Positions 36,938-45,540 are shown, numbered from the stretch's first letter. The stretch: 64,000 nt of DNA from Fodinisporobacter ferrooxydans (GCF_022818495.1 NZ_CP089291.1:1847001-1911000), one strand, 5' to 3'. Numbers and translations: made by a program. Notes: a model not told the origin generated them from the sequence alone.

Positions 36938-37354
36938 TTATTTATATTTCTCAATACGTTTTTCCAGTTCCCGAAGTAATGAAGGATCCACTTCATACAA
37001 AATATCAACAAACTGTGAAACGGCGAATTTCCCGAAATCCTTTATAAGAACGCTTGTTACATCATGGGATATTTCCGCAAGGAATGATTCCTTGGTTTTG
37101 GTAGGGATATAGGGGGATGATTTGTTTCTATCTTTTTTTTGCAAAAGTCCTTTTTCCGCAAGGCGATGGATGATTGTCATAACTGTATTGAATGAAATCT
37201 CACGTTTTTCCAAAAGGAGATCCTGGACATCTCGTATGGGTAATTCGCCGTTTTTCCAAAATATATGCATAATTTCCGTCTCTAACGGTCCTAACACGCG
37301 TTCAATTCCTTCGGCATTCAAATGAAAGGAACGTGCATCTTTTCTTCTTGCCAT
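36938..37354 (-). CDS. blaI: BlaI/MecI/CopY-family repressor
   Basis: 138 residues from ATG 37354 (GGAGGGG 6 nt upstream). Winged helix (LGPLETEIMHIFWKNGELPIRDVQ, ISFNTVMTIIHRLAEKGLL) and a C-terminal dimerisation helix region. Such repressors dimerise on TACA-N-TGTA palindromes and are inactivated by cleavage by a membrane M56 peptidase, which is encoded divergently next to it. The Cys/metal ligands of CopY (CxCx4CxC) are absent, so it is BlaI-like rather than a copper sensor. Likely target: the three palindromes noted in this window. Confidence 0.85.
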   Translation of the reverse strand: MARRKDARSFHLNAEGIERVLGPLETEIMHIFWKNGELPIRDVQDLLLEKREISFNTVMTIIHRLAEKGLLQKKDRNKSSPYIPTKTKESFLAEISHDVTSVLIKDFGKFAVSQFVDILYEVDPSLLRELEKRIEKYK

Positions 37355-37525
37355 TTTCATCCCCTCCATAGTGCAAATTGTCGCGTATCGAAGAGGAACT
37401 GTCAATAAACAAATTGAGAATGAAGCTGGTTTCCATTTTTAAGAATAGCAAACGAAAAGAAAGAGATATATGATGGAGGTGGCGAGATATGCGATAAAAT
37501 AAGCACTTAGGAGAACTCATAAAGT

Positions 37526-38395
37526 ATGGATGAAAAAACTCTTTTAAAGTTGGGAAATCAAGCATTTGCAAGGATTGTCATGAGTTTTCTCTTGCTCGTT
37601 TTCATTATGAGCGGACTTATTATACATGTTTTTTTGAATGATCCCATCAATCTCCTGCAAAGATGGATAAGGTTTTGTACAACGATTGGAACACATGGGA
37701 TATGGTGGAGTATTCTACTTGGAATTCCTGTTTGTGGGATATGTGGCATCATGACCATTCGATTGATTTCCGTGATTGTAAAAGAATATCGTTTTTATTC
37801 CTCGCTTCAGAACTATGAATGTATGGAAATGCCCTTGCATGCGAAAACCATCGTGAGATCCCATCAAGGACTTCATTCTCTTTGTATTATAAATGATGAT
37901 GCAGTATTTGCATTCTGTTATGGATTTATTCGCCCCAACATTTATATTTCAAAAGGATTTCTCAATCACTTGTCCCAGGCGGAATTGGAAGCGGTTTTGT
38001 TGCATGAACAAGCACATATCAAATACCACGATACGTGGAAAGTCTTTGTCGCAAAGATCATTATGCACGTGTTGTTCTTTGTGCCGACGGTTCAGCAGCT
38101 TGGATCAAACTATCTCATGTACAAGGAGTTGCTGGCGGATCAGTATGCGATCCGAATCATGAAGCGGATGGAGCCGCTAGGATCTGCTTTGGTAAAAATC
38201 ATTCATATGAATCAGACAAATCGGCAAAGACCCTATGGTGTAAACGGTTTTGATGACAGGATCAATATTCGAATACGGAATGTATTAGGACATGAAGCAG
38301 AGGAATCTCTCTTTTTCGCAAAAAGACATAAAACGTATTTACTGCTAATACTAGTTGTTTTGTTTTTTTATGTATTTGGAACCGGTTGTGTATAA
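37526..38395 (+). CDS. M56-family membrane metallopeptidase (BlaR1-like, without sensor domain)
   Basis: 289 residues: N-terminal spans (about 15-38 and 55-85), zinc site HEQAH in EAVLLHEQAHIKYHDTW (HExxH), a distal Glu in LYKELLADQYA, and a final C-terminal span. It lacks the extracellular penicillin-binding domain of BlaR1/MecR1, so the inducing signal is not an ordinary beta-lactam acylation. By analogy it would cleave the divergently encoded BlaI. AGGAG lies 12 nt upstream of the ATG. Confidence 0.82.
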   Translation: MDEKTLLKLGNQAFARIVMSFLLLVFIMSGLIIHVFLNDPINLLQRWIRFCTTIGTHGIWWSILLGIPVCGICGIMTIRLISVIVKEYRFYSSLQNYECMEMPLHAKTIVRSHQGLHSLCIINDDAVFAFCYGFIRPNIYISKGFLNHLSQAELEAVLLHEQAHIKYHDTWKVFVAKIIMHVLFFVPTVQQLGSNYLMYKELLADQYAIRIMKRMEPLGSALVKIIHMNQTNRQRPYGVNGFDDRINIRIRNVLGHEAEESLFFAKRHKTYLLLILVVLFFYVFGTGCV

Positions 38396-38452
38396 TGTTT
38401 TAGGTTTCTGATTAAAAGCAAAATCGGAATACCATTCAACTATGCATAGAGA

Positions 38453-38488
38453 GGCTGCTCCCTCAAGTAGTCAAGCGACTTTTGGAAC
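38453..38488. terminator. Convergent terminator
   Basis: GGCTG-C-TCC pairs with GGA-A-CAGCC around an 18-nt loop, between the M56 gene and the leftward multicopper oxidase. Confidence 0.6.
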
Positions 38489-38508
38489 AGCCCCAACAAC
38501 GCATGATA

Positions 38509-40161
38509 TTATTCAGGCTGATTGCCAGTTTTGCCTCCGATTGAATAGGGAGTTGAAATTCCTTTGTACGTCAGCATCGTATCCATCCCTGCCGCTGCAT
38601 GATGAAGATCATGGCAATGAATCATCCATAACCCTGGATTGTCAGCTTCAAACGCTACATCGTACGTTTCACCAGGTAATACATTGACTGTGTCGAGATA
38701 AATGGGGCTTCCTGCAAGCGGATTTCCATTTCGTGAAAGTACCTGGAATGTATGACCGTGCAGGTGCATGGGATGAATGAAATTGCTTTGATTGGTAAAT
38801 GTGATTTTTACTGTATCTCCTTTTTTTACTTGAAGGGTAGGGATATTTGGAAACACTTTTCCATTAATGGTGTACACCATTTGGTTCTTGCCTTCAAAGT
38901 ATCCCATGCCTGCACCTAGATTCATATCGTATGTTTTCGTGAAATTTGACTCGGGTGTAAATTTTCCCTTTTGTTTTTCACCATATTTTGAGAAATCAAA
39001 CCACGCATACTCTTTCGGATTCCCTGTTACATTACTTGGCTGGCCTTGTCCAAATGTTGCGGAAATCATTTTGTTTTCATCATTCGAAGGATCCGCGTCC
39101 ACCAATTTTACGCTACTGCGCTGTGGCATTTGAAAACGGATGTCATACCGTTGGCCAGCACCGATCGGCAATAACTGTTTTTCAATTGGGTTGCCATTTG
39201 TCAGATCATGGCCGTCAAGGGAAATCACTTGAAACGTAACGCCAAGTATAGTAAGAAGATGTGTCATATTACCCGCATTTACCAGGCGCAATCTTACGAG
39301 ATCGCCCGGTTTTGCATCAAAATGCAACCCTTCACTTGTACCATTTGCCGTGAATACATCATACATTGACATCATGTCAGTGAGTGCACTCATTTGATTT
39401 TTGGTCGGCATCATGGATGAGCCATTCCTGTCCGTGGTTCCCATGTTCATGCCGCCCATCGATTGACTTCCCGCAGCTGGATTCCTTCCTGAAGGATTCT
39501 TCATACCCGACATGTTCATGCTGCCCATGCCTTCATTCGTGCTCCCGGTTGTATTCCATTCATGAAGCGCAACAACATAGTCTCTATCAAATTTGACAGT
39601 AGGTGTTTTAGGATCCACAACGAGCACACCATACAATCCGCGCCCTACTTCATTTGAACTGTCCTGATGGGAATGATACCAATAGGTGCCTGGTTCAGAA
39701 GCGATAAATGAGTACGTGTATGTGCCATTTGGCGGAACAGCATTTTGGGTGACACCGGCAATTCCATCTTCCGCACCGGGTACGTTTACACCATGCCAGT
39801 GAATGGTTACTCCGGCGGGTAGATGATTTGTAAGATGTACGACCATTCGATCCCCTTGTGTCACGCGCAATTCTGGACCGGGAGATGTACCGTTATATGT
39901 CCAGGCATCCATTGTCTTTCCATTTCCCAAATTTAATTTTGCTACTTTGGCTGTCAGATTAAATGTTTTGGCAGGTGCGTACGAATTGGTTTCCACCAAG
40001 TTCGTAATGGGTGTTGTACCTGGCCCTTTGGCACCCATATTAAGCTGAGGGGGCATTTTGGAACTTTGGTATTGCCAAAAGGCATATCCCCCACCGAAAA
40101 GCAGAAGTACAAGCACAAATGAAAGTGTATATACGAAAATCCTCTTTGCATTTTTAGTCAT
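38509..40161 (-). CDS. Multicopper oxidase 1 (three-domain, Met-rich insert)
   Basis: 550 residues: N-terminal membrane anchor (about 7-28), cupredoxin domains with copper ligands in HWHG, YWYHSH, HPMHLHGH and HCHDLHHAAAGM (type 1 axial Met). A Met/Gly-rich insert (SMNMSGMKN, SMGGMNMG) lies in the middle domain, as in CueO-type oxidases where it binds Cu(I). It likely oxidises Cu(I) or metal substrates outside the membrane. Divergent from the two-component genes. AGAAAGGCGG precedes the ATG. Confidence 0.93.
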   Translation of the reverse strand: MTKNAKRIFVYTLSFVLVLLLFGGGYAFWQYQSSKMPPQLNMGAKGPGTTPITNLVETNSYAPAKTFNLTAKVAKLNLGNGKTMDAWTYNGTSPGPELRVTQGDRMVVHLTNHLPAGVTIHWHGVNVPGAEDGIAGVTQNAVPPNGTYTYSFIASEPGTYWYHSHQDSSNEVGRGLYGVLVVDPKTPTVKFDRDYVVALHEWNTTGSTNEGMGSMNMSGMKNPSGRNPAAGSQSMGGMNMGTTDRNGSSMMPTKNQMSALTDMMSMYDVFTANGTSEGLHFDAKPGDLVRLRLVNAGNMTHLLTILGVTFQVISLDGHDLTNGNPIEKQLLPIGAGQRYDIRFQMPQRSSVKLVDADPSNDENKMISATFGQGQPSNVTGNPKEYAWFDFSKYGEKQKGKFTPESNFTKTYDMNLGAGMGYFEGKNQMVYTINGKVFPNIPTLQVKKGDTVKITFTNQSNFIHPMHLHGHTFQVLSRNGNPLAGSPIYLDTVNVLPGETYDVAFEADNPGLWMIHCHDLHHAAAGMDTMLTYKGISTPYSIGGKTGNQPE

Positions 40162-40302
40162 AGGAACCGCCTTTCTGCCCGGTAAGAAACTGTGTGATAA
40201 AAATGTGGAGCGATATGTTCCAATTGCGTGATACTTCTTTTTATTTTTTATTGTTCTTGAAAATCTATGCTGGAAAATTTGGCATTTACACTTCCAAAAG
40301 GT

Positions 40303-40333
40303 TCATAAGTTCTTCACAATTTCTTGTTACGAT
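40303..40333 (+). promoter_or_regulatory. Repeat-type promoter of the two-component operon (site 4)
   Basis: TCATAA (40303), N5, TCACAA (40314-40319), N8, TACGAT as -10 (40328-40333), about 105 bp before the response-regulator start. It has the same spacing as the other seven sites and suggests autoregulation. Confidence 0.65.
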
Positions 40334-40440
40334 ACGATCAAGCAAGGGTATTTGGCTGCAATTGGATATACGGGGGTTTGAATTCCGCAGATCTTTCATG
40401 TGATAAAAGAAATAGTGGGGGAGAGTAGGGAGGATTCGAC

Positions 40441-41133
40441 ATGAAATCCATTTTAATCGTGGATGATGAAGAGAAAATTCGTGAAGTCATCGTATCCTAT
40501 TTGAATCATGAACGATATCAAGTGTTTCAAGCCGAATCGGGTACGGAAGCACTGCGTCAATTTAAAGAACGCAACATCGATCTGGTAATTTTGGATTTAA
40601 TGCTGCCGGATGTATCGGGTGAGGAGGTATGCCAAAAAATTCGGAATCTTTCACCCGTTCCGATTCTCATGCTCACCGCAAAAGTTGCTGAAAAAGATCG
40701 GGTCAACGGATTGGCAATCGGTGCGGATGACTATGTGGTAAAACCGTTTAGCCCGCGTGAATTGGTCGCTCGTGTTAAGGCGCTATTGCGTCGCTCTGCC
40801 GAGAATGAATTGCTTGCGGAACGAATCTCTTTCCAAGAAGGCCAATTGATGATTGACTCGGTACGCAACGAAGTATATAAAAACGGTGAGGCAATCAATG
40901 TAACACCAATCGAGTATAAGCTTCTTGTGACATTTGCAAGGTATCCGGGGCGAACATTTCATCGGAATGAATTGTTGGAGACCGCTCTTGGCCATGAATA
41001 TGAGGGGGATCTTCGGGTCATCGACCAGCATATTAAAAATTTGCGCCACAAAATTGAGGACAATCCAAAACAACCAGTGTATTTGATCACGGTTTTTGGC
41101 TTTGGTTATAAATTTCAGGGAGGGGACGTATGA
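40441..41133 (+). CDS. OmpR-family response regulator
   Basis: 230 residues. Receiver domain with the acidic pair in IVDDEEK, phospho-Asp in LVILDLMLPD and Lys in DDYVVKPFSPRE; winged-helix DNA-binding domain (about 130-227) with IEYKLLVTFARYPGR and VIDQHIKNLRHKI. It lies between two multicopper oxidases and is the best candidate for binding the 11-bp-phased direct repeats found at eight promoters here, since OmpR-type regulators bind such repeats. GGGAGGATTCGAC precedes the ATG. Confidence 0.93.
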   Translation: MKSILIVDDEEKIREVIVSYLNHERYQVFQAESGTEALRQFKERNIDLVILDLMLPDVSGEEVCQKIRNLSPVPILMLTAKVAEKDRVNGLAIGADDYVVKPFSPRELVARVKALLRRSAENELLAERISFQEGQLMIDSVRNEVYKNGEAINVTPIEYKLLVTFARYPGRTFHRNELLETALGHEYEGDLRVIDQHIKNLRHKIEDNPKQPVYLITVFGFGYKFQGGDV

Positions 41134-42227
41134 TTTCAAAATTGCGTACCCGTCTCTTTCTGGCGCTTGTCGGGATTACTTTCATAATTGTTCTCATCGC
41201 GAGTCTCCTAATCATTTGGCAAACCAATCGGCATTTTATGATTTATCAAATGCAAATGCCGTCATTCCACAAATACATCGTGCCGCTTGACTTGCATTTG
41301 AAAACAGCATTGATTCAGTCGATCCTGTTGACGATGATCGGGGCTATGGTACTCGCAATCGCAGTCAGTTTCTATATGGCAAAACGCATGACCAGACCGA
41401 TTGAAGATATGACACGCGTTGCCAAACGAATCGGTCACGGCGATTTGCATTCCCGTGTCGCGATACAAGGGAATGATGAATTGGCGAAATTGGCAACCAC
41501 GCTGAATCAGCTTGCGTCCCAACTACAAACCCAAGAGGAATTAAGAAGGAATTTAACAGCGGATGTGGCGCATGAATTGCGGACACCCCTTGCCACTCTG
41601 AAAGGCCACATGGAAGCGTTCGAGGATCGGATATGGGAACCAACGCCGGAACGAATCCATTCCTGCTATGAGGAAATTGAACGATTGATTGGTTTGGTAA
41701 GCGATTTGGAGCAGTTGTCATTTATTGAGTCTCCCGAGTTGGTGCTGGATTTGCAAGTGCACAGCCTGAGTGATATCATCCTTCAATGTGTTGATAGGAT
41801 CCATGTGGAATGTGTTCAAAAAGGGATTGAATGGAACGTTCGTGTAGAGGAATCGATCGAAGTTACGATCGATCGGGAGCGCATCATACAGGTTTTTACA
41901 AATATACTGGCAAACGCGCTGAAGTATACCCCGCCTGGTGGAAGCATCCGGATTCAAGTGCAAGAGGAAGAAGATACGATCGTCATTCAAATCGCAGATA
42001 CCGGCATCGGAATCCCTTCCGAAGATATTCCTTATGTATTTGAACGGTTTTATCGAGTGGATAAATCGAGGAGTCAGCAATATCGAGGAGCCGGAATCGG
42101 GTTAGCCATCTGCAAGAAGCTGGTAGAGCTGCATAATGGTTCGATTTGGATCACAAGTGAAGTTGGAAGGGGAACGCATGTGTTTATTCGTTTGCTGAAA
42201 TACAAAAAAAAAATAAAAATAACTTGA
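41130..42227 (+). CDS. Sensor histidine kinase of the copper-island two-component system
   Basis: 365 residues, ATGA overlap with the regulator. Two spans (about 7-28 and 60-82) flank a very short extracytoplasmic loop (about 30 residues with several Met and His: NRHFMIYQMQMPSFHKY), then HAMP, the H-box ADVAHELRTPLATL, and the ATPase domain with N, G1 (DTGIGIP) and G2 (GAGIGLA) boxes. The short His/Met-rich loop fits a copper or other soft-metal sensor, an inference. Confidence 0.92.
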   Translation: MISKLRTRLFLALVGITFIIVLIASLLIIWQTNRHFMIYQMQMPSFHKYIVPLDLHLKTALIQSILLTMIGAMVLAIAVSFYMAKRMTRPIEDMTRVAKRIGHGDLHSRVAIQGNDELAKLATTLNQLASQLQTQEELRRNLTADVAHELRTPLATLKGHMEAFEDRIWEPTPERIHSCYEEIERLIGLVSDLEQLSFIESPELVLDLQVHSLSDIILQCVDRIHVECVQKGIEWNVRVEESIEVTIDRERIIQVFTNILANALKYTPPGGSIRIQVQEEEDTIVIQIADTGIGIPSEDIPYVFERFYRVDKSRSQQYRGAGIGLAICKKLVELHNGSIWITSEVGRGTHVFIRLLKYKKKIKIT

Positions 42228-42242
42228 GAATCGCTACATTCC

Positions 42243-42273
42243 TCATAAGTTCTACATAACTGTCTGGTATCCT
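42243..42273 (+). promoter_or_regulatory. Repeat-type promoter of multicopper oxidase 2 (site 5)
   Basis: TCATAA (42243), N5, ACATAA (42254-42259), N8, TATCCT as -10 (42268-42273). The oxidase start is 40 nt further on. Confidence 0.75.
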
Positions 42274-42312
42274 ATGACCACGAGTTAGTTAAACTAGGAG
42301 GAGAGCTATCAA

Positions 42313-43509
42313 ATGTCAGGAATCACGAAAAAGAATTTCAAATTTTTCATTACGGCAGTCGTCGTACTGGTGTTGGTCGGATCCGGATGGGGAATATGGA
42401 AAGGTTCCTTCTTTTCCGCTCAGCGTGCAGATGCATCCGTCAATCCTGTTACACCGAATGTTCCCATAGCAAAATATGAAATGAAAAACGGTGTGAAAGT
42501 TTTTCATCTGACGGCGGAACAAGTGAAACAAGAAGTGTCAAAAGGAGTGTTCGTCAATGCCTGGGGATACAATGGGAGTACTCCTGGTCCCACCATTGTC
42601 GTTAATGAAGGTGATAAAATACAGGTTGTCGTCGACAACAAGTTGCCAGGGCCGACAACGGTACATTGGCATGGATTGATTGTTCCGAACAACATGGATG
42701 GTGTTCCAGGTGCGGAACCCAGTCCGGTCATCGAGCCCGGCAAAAGTTTTACGTATGAATTTACGGTAAAGCAGGTCGGTACATTCATGTACCATTCCCA
42801 TTACCAGCCATCCAAAGATGAAATGATGGGATTGGATGGCATGTTTATTTCTCTACCGAAAAATGGCGATACAGTCAACGGAAAACCGGTAAACCGCGAC
42901 TACTCGATTCTGCTGCAGGAATGGCAATTGCAAAAACCAGGTTCCGCCAATGGAATGGATATGAGTCAATTTGGTGAAGGACAAGTACCAGTAGGCACAT
43001 ATGATGTAAACCCGGAAGGTATGAGTTGGAATACGTTTACGTTGAATGGGAAGCAGTTTCCTTCGACAGATCCAATGGAAGTGAAACAAGGGGACAAAGT
43101 TTTGGTCAGATTGGCCAACTTGAGTATGCAGAGCCATCCTATGCATTTGCACGGACACAACTTTAAAGTGGTTGCAAAAGACGGCAATCCATTGCCGGTG
43201 TCTGCGCAATATATGGCAAACACAATCAATATCGCACCGGGAGAAACCTACGATATCGAATTTACCGCAGACAATCCGGGTACATGGGTATTCCATTGCC
43301 ATTTGCCGCATCATACGGCTGGCTTGAATGGCAAGGATGGCGGTATGCTAACAGCTTTCCACTATCAAGGCACACCATGGCCGCCGGCGTTTACGGCTAA
43401 AACAAATGCAAGCGATACTACAAGCAACATGAATAATACGAATCAATCATCCGATACGATGCAAATGTCCGGTTCTTCATCAAATACCATGAATATGCCA
43501 AGCAAATAA
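42313..43509 (+). CDS. Multicopper oxidase 2 (two-domain type)
   Basis: 398 residues: membrane anchor/signal (about 9-30), first cupredoxin domain with HWHGL and YHSHYQPS, second with HPMHLHGH and HCHLPHHTAGLNGKDGGM. The length and two-domain layout differ from oxidase 1 and resemble small laccases or nitrite-reductase-like oxidases that trimerise. The C-terminus is Asn/Ser/Met-rich (TMQMSGSSSNTMNMPSK). It likely handles extracytoplasmic copper. AGGAGGAGAGC precedes the ATG. Confidence 0.92.
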   Translation: MSGITKKNFKFFITAVVVLVLVGSGWGIWKGSFFSAQRADASVNPVTPNVPIAKYEMKNGVKVFHLTAEQVKQEVSKGVFVNAWGYNGSTPGPTIVVNEGDKIQVVVDNKLPGPTTVHWHGLIVPNNMDGVPGAEPSPVIEPGKSFTYEFTVKQVGTFMYHSHYQPSKDEMMGLDGMFISLPKNGDTVNGKPVNRDYSILLQEWQLQKPGSANGMDMSQFGEGQVPVGTYDVNPEGMSWNTFTLNGKQFPSTDPMEVKQGDKVLVRLANLSMQSHPMHLHGHNFKVVAKDGNPLPVSAQYMANTINIAPGETYDIEFTADNPGTWVFHCHLPHHTAGLNGKDGGMLTAFHYQGTPWPPAFTAKTNASDTTSNMNNTNQSSDTMQMSGSSSNTMNMPSK

Positions 43510-43526
43510 ATCTATGAATGAACAGG

Positions 43527-43556
43527 TGGACATCGAAGCGATGTCCTCTTTTTTTT
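43527..43556 (+). terminator. Terminator of multicopper oxidase 2
   Basis: GGACATCG pairs with CGATGTCC around AAG, then a run of eight T. Confidence 0.9.
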
Positions 43557-43667
43557 ACCTAAAAAAGGAATCGATCATCTTTCTTGAAAGGAGGATGAAC
43601 TCGTCCCAATATCCACTTTTCATCAGAATGCCCCCACCTCTTAATAAGGAAGTTCTTCAACGGAACT

Positions 43668-43698
43668 ACATAAGATTTTCATAATTCGGGATTATTAT
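43668..43698 (+). promoter_or_regulatory. Repeat-type promoter of the SHOCT protein (site 6)
   Basis: ACATAA (43668), N5, TCATAA (43679-43684), N8, TATTAT as -10 (43693-43698); a weaker TCAACG lies one phase upstream. Confidence 0.7.
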
Positions 43699-43722
43699 GA
43701 GAGTAAGAAAGGAGTGATTGAC

Positions 43723-43950
43723 ATGATGGGTGGATATGGATATGGATTTGGCGGGTTTGGATTGGGATGGATCTGGATGTTACTTCCACTGCTTCTGATA
43801 GTGGGCGTTGTTTATTTCATAATAAAAGGAACAAAAAGCGATAAAGCCGAGGCAGAGTTTCAATCCGTGGCAATTTTGAAAGAGCGCTTTGCCAGAGGTG
43901 AGATTTCAGAAGAAGAATACAAACGTATGAAGAATATTTTAGGGAAATAA
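43723..43950 (+). CDS. SHOCT-domain small membrane protein
   Basis: 75 residues from ATG 43723 (AAGGAGTG upstream). A Gly/Tyr/Met-rich start (MMGGYGYGFGGFG), one span (about 18-36) and a C-terminal SHOCT helix pair (ILKERFARGEISEEEYKRMKNIL). SHOCT proteins are membrane-tethered oligomerisation units of unclear function. Its promoter belongs to the repeat-type group. A truncated copy lies at 44769. Confidence 0.85.
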   Translation: MMGGYGYGFGGFGLGWIWMLLPLLLIVGVVYFIIKGTKSDKAEAEFQSVAILKERFARGEISEEEYKRMKNILGK

Positions 43951-44142
43951 GTGACTTAAGGGGGCTGTATTTTGGGGTAATCTAGACATTCGAGTAAACG
44001 TATCATCAACAGTCAATACAGTCATACGTAATTGCATCGGAACACTCCTGCTCATAGGAAGCGAGGGTGTTTCGATGTGATTAGCTTCTGGATCTTGAGA
44101 TTATATGGAGGTGGTCTGTTCAATGTGAAAGTTGATATTTCT
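43951..44142. other. Gap with an imperfect hairpin
   Basis: No gene. Around 44035-44078 CATCG-GAACAC pairs with GTGTTT-CGATG; it may end the SHOCT transcript but lacks a T-run. Confidence 0.35.
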
Positions 44143-44173
44143 TCATCAGTTCTTCATACATCTATTGTACAAT
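44143..44173 (+). promoter_or_regulatory. Repeat-type promoter of a hypothetical gene (site 7)
   Basis: TCATCA (44143), N5, TCATAC (44154-44159), N8, TACAAT as -10 (44168-44173). Confidence 0.6.
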
Positions 44174-44240
44174 AAAAGAAAATAATCAAAAGAATCCATG
44201 TGGAAAAGTGACCGACATATTCGGAAATGAGGCGATTGAT

Positions 44241-44579
44241 ATGGCTGTTGCCGAAGGGATTCAAAGCATAGCAAGATTTAATTATTACAATTATAACAAC
44301 TTTAACAAACATACCGATCTTTTTACAGTTCTTACTTCGAATACTCCTGAAAAACAATTGCCATCATCAGATACAACATTGACCAAACCAAATTTGAAAA
44401 TATCGTTCCAAACGTATACTCCACGATTGGTTCAACATACGTATCAGCTTTCTATGGATAAGAATCAAAATATGAACCAAGCATATGCCAACGGCACACA
44501 AACTGCGTCGATCCAACAAGTAGGATTGAATCCCTCTGTATCAAAACTGCTTGGTAATAGCATTGATGTATATGCATAA
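44241..44579 (+). CDS. Asn/Gln-rich hypothetical protein of the repeat-type regulon
   Basis: 112 residues from ATG 44241 (GAGGCG 5 nt upstream; a GTG at 44208 would add 11 residues but has no ribosome binding site). No signal peptide or span. It is rich in Asn, Tyr, Thr and Gln (FNYYNYNNFNKH; YQLSMDKNQNMNQAY). Not recognised. Its promoter and position downstream of the SHOCT gene tie it to the copper island. Confidence 0.5.
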   Translation: MAVAEGIQSIARFNYYNYNNFNKHTDLFTVLTSNTPEKQLPSSDTTLTKPNLKISFQTYTPRLVQHTYQLSMDKNQNMNQAYANGTQTASIQQVGLNPSVSKLLGNSIDVYA

Positions 44580-44583
44580 TTTA

Positions 44584-44616
44584 GGGAAACCTAGAGTGTG
44601 GTTTCCTCGTTTTTTA
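44584..44616 (+). terminator. Terminator after the Asn-rich gene
   Basis: GGAAACC pairs with GGTTTCC, followed by TCG and a T-run. Confidence 0.8.
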
Positions 44617-44659
44617 TGTTTCCCGAATTTGATTTCGTATGTTTTGGGACACATAGCCA

Positions 44660-44763
44660 AGTATCCTCATTAGAATCATCACAAATATTCTCTTCGATTT
44701 TGCTAGTCATTCCTGTGTATTTTCTTAACCATTTAGTTGAACCAAGTGAATAGGCAAGAATTA
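44660..44763 (-). pseudogene. Internal fragment of a ccdA gene
   Basis: This stretch corresponds to 55690-55786, inside the second ccdA gene, in the same orientation; the last 45 bases differ by only about two substitutions while the rest is more diverged. No start, stop or flanking gene parts are present. It is fused at 44763/44764 to a truncated SHOCT gene on the opposite strand. Confidence 0.65.
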
Positions 44764-44768
44764 TTTGG

Positions 44769-44942
44769 ATGATAATTCCACTTCTGCTGGTTGTGGGAGT
44801 TGTTTATTTCATTACAAAAGGGATAAAAAACGATAAAGCCGAGACAGAGTTTCAAACTGTGACAATTCTGAAAGAGCGATTTGCCAGAGGTGAGATTTCA
44901 GAAGAAGAATACAGACGTATGAGGAATATTTTAGGGGAATAA
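44769..44942 (+). pseudogene. Truncated second copy of the SHOCT protein
   Basis: 57 open codons encode the span and SHOCT part (IPLLLVVGVVYFITKG, ILKERFARGEISEEEYRRM), closely matching 43723-43950 but lacking the Gly/Tyr-rich N-terminus. An internal ATG exists at 44769, yet there is no ribosome binding site or repeat-type promoter because the upstream DNA is the ccdA fragment. Probably not expressed. Confidence 0.65.
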
Positions 44943-44949
44943 TTGATTT

Positions 44950-44986
44950 CAAGGGCTGTCTTTTCGATGACAGCCCTTGGTTTGTT
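44950..44986. terminator. Convergent terminator
   Basis: An 11-bp perfect stem, CAAGGGCTGTC and complement, with an 8-nt loop, ends both the truncated SHOCT gene and the leftward copper-protein gene. Confidence 0.85.
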
Positions 44987-45002
44987 ATAGACTGCTTGGG
45001 AT

Positions 45003-45356
45003 TTAAGCCATCGCAAAAGCTCGGCATTCTTGTGCGCAAGCCAAACACATTTGCCCACACATTTGTGATTCTCGATCAGGGAATTTCATACATTCATTTC
45101 CGCACGCTTCACAGACGTATGCACACAACTGACATAAAGATTTTGAATACATGCTATGACGTGTAAAAAACTTGGCGCATAAGCCGCAAATATCTGTACA
45201 ATCATGCAACAAAAGACGCTGAGTGGTTCTTGCCTGATAATCTGGTGCACCTTGCATAATAGTCAATGTATGCTCGCACATGATCGAACAGTCCTGAAGC
45301 GTTTTTAATAACCCCGAATGCATTTGATGAGTTACCATGTACATTGGATGATCCAT
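45003..45356 (-). CDS. Four-helix-bundle copper-binding protein (Csp-like)
   Basis: 117 residues from ATG 45356 (AGGAGGG 5 nt upstream). Fourteen Cys are arranged in CxxC/CxxxC spacing along predicted helices (DCTDICGLC, CQLCAYVCEACGNEC, CGQMCLACAQEC), as in Csp copper-storage proteins that pack Cu(I) in the core of a four-helix bundle. It has no signal peptide, so it is the cytosolic (Csp3-like) type. It would buffer copper beside the oxidases and the CopA pumps. Confidence 0.88.
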   Translation of the reverse strand: MDHPMYMVTHQMHSGLLKTLQDCSIMCEHTLTIMQGAPDYQARTTQRLLLHDCTDICGLCAKFFTRHSMYSKSLCQLCAYVCEACGNECMKFPDRESQMCGQMCLACAQECRAFAMA

Positions 45357-45540
45357 AAGTTCCCTCCTGAATAAGACTTCACACATAGGGTATGTGTATA
45401 AGCACTTGTACTGTGCAAATGTCTAACTCACTTATCAGCCCAATTTTTCAGCAGAAGTAAACTGAAATTAACGCATTGTGAAATAAAAAACGAAGGAAAG
45501 AGAAGCAAAGATGCATGAAAGGTAGTGACGTATTTTTAAG

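Noticed and set aside
37354-37390. A fourth ACTACA palindrome for blaI autoregulation
   Set aside because: GTGCAAATTGTCGC upstream of blaI is only a degenerate match; not counted.
40162-40302. A repeat-type site for multicopper oxidase 1
   Set aside because: The closest sequence on the minus strand has a 10-bp rather than 11-bp phase and no -10 at 8 bp.
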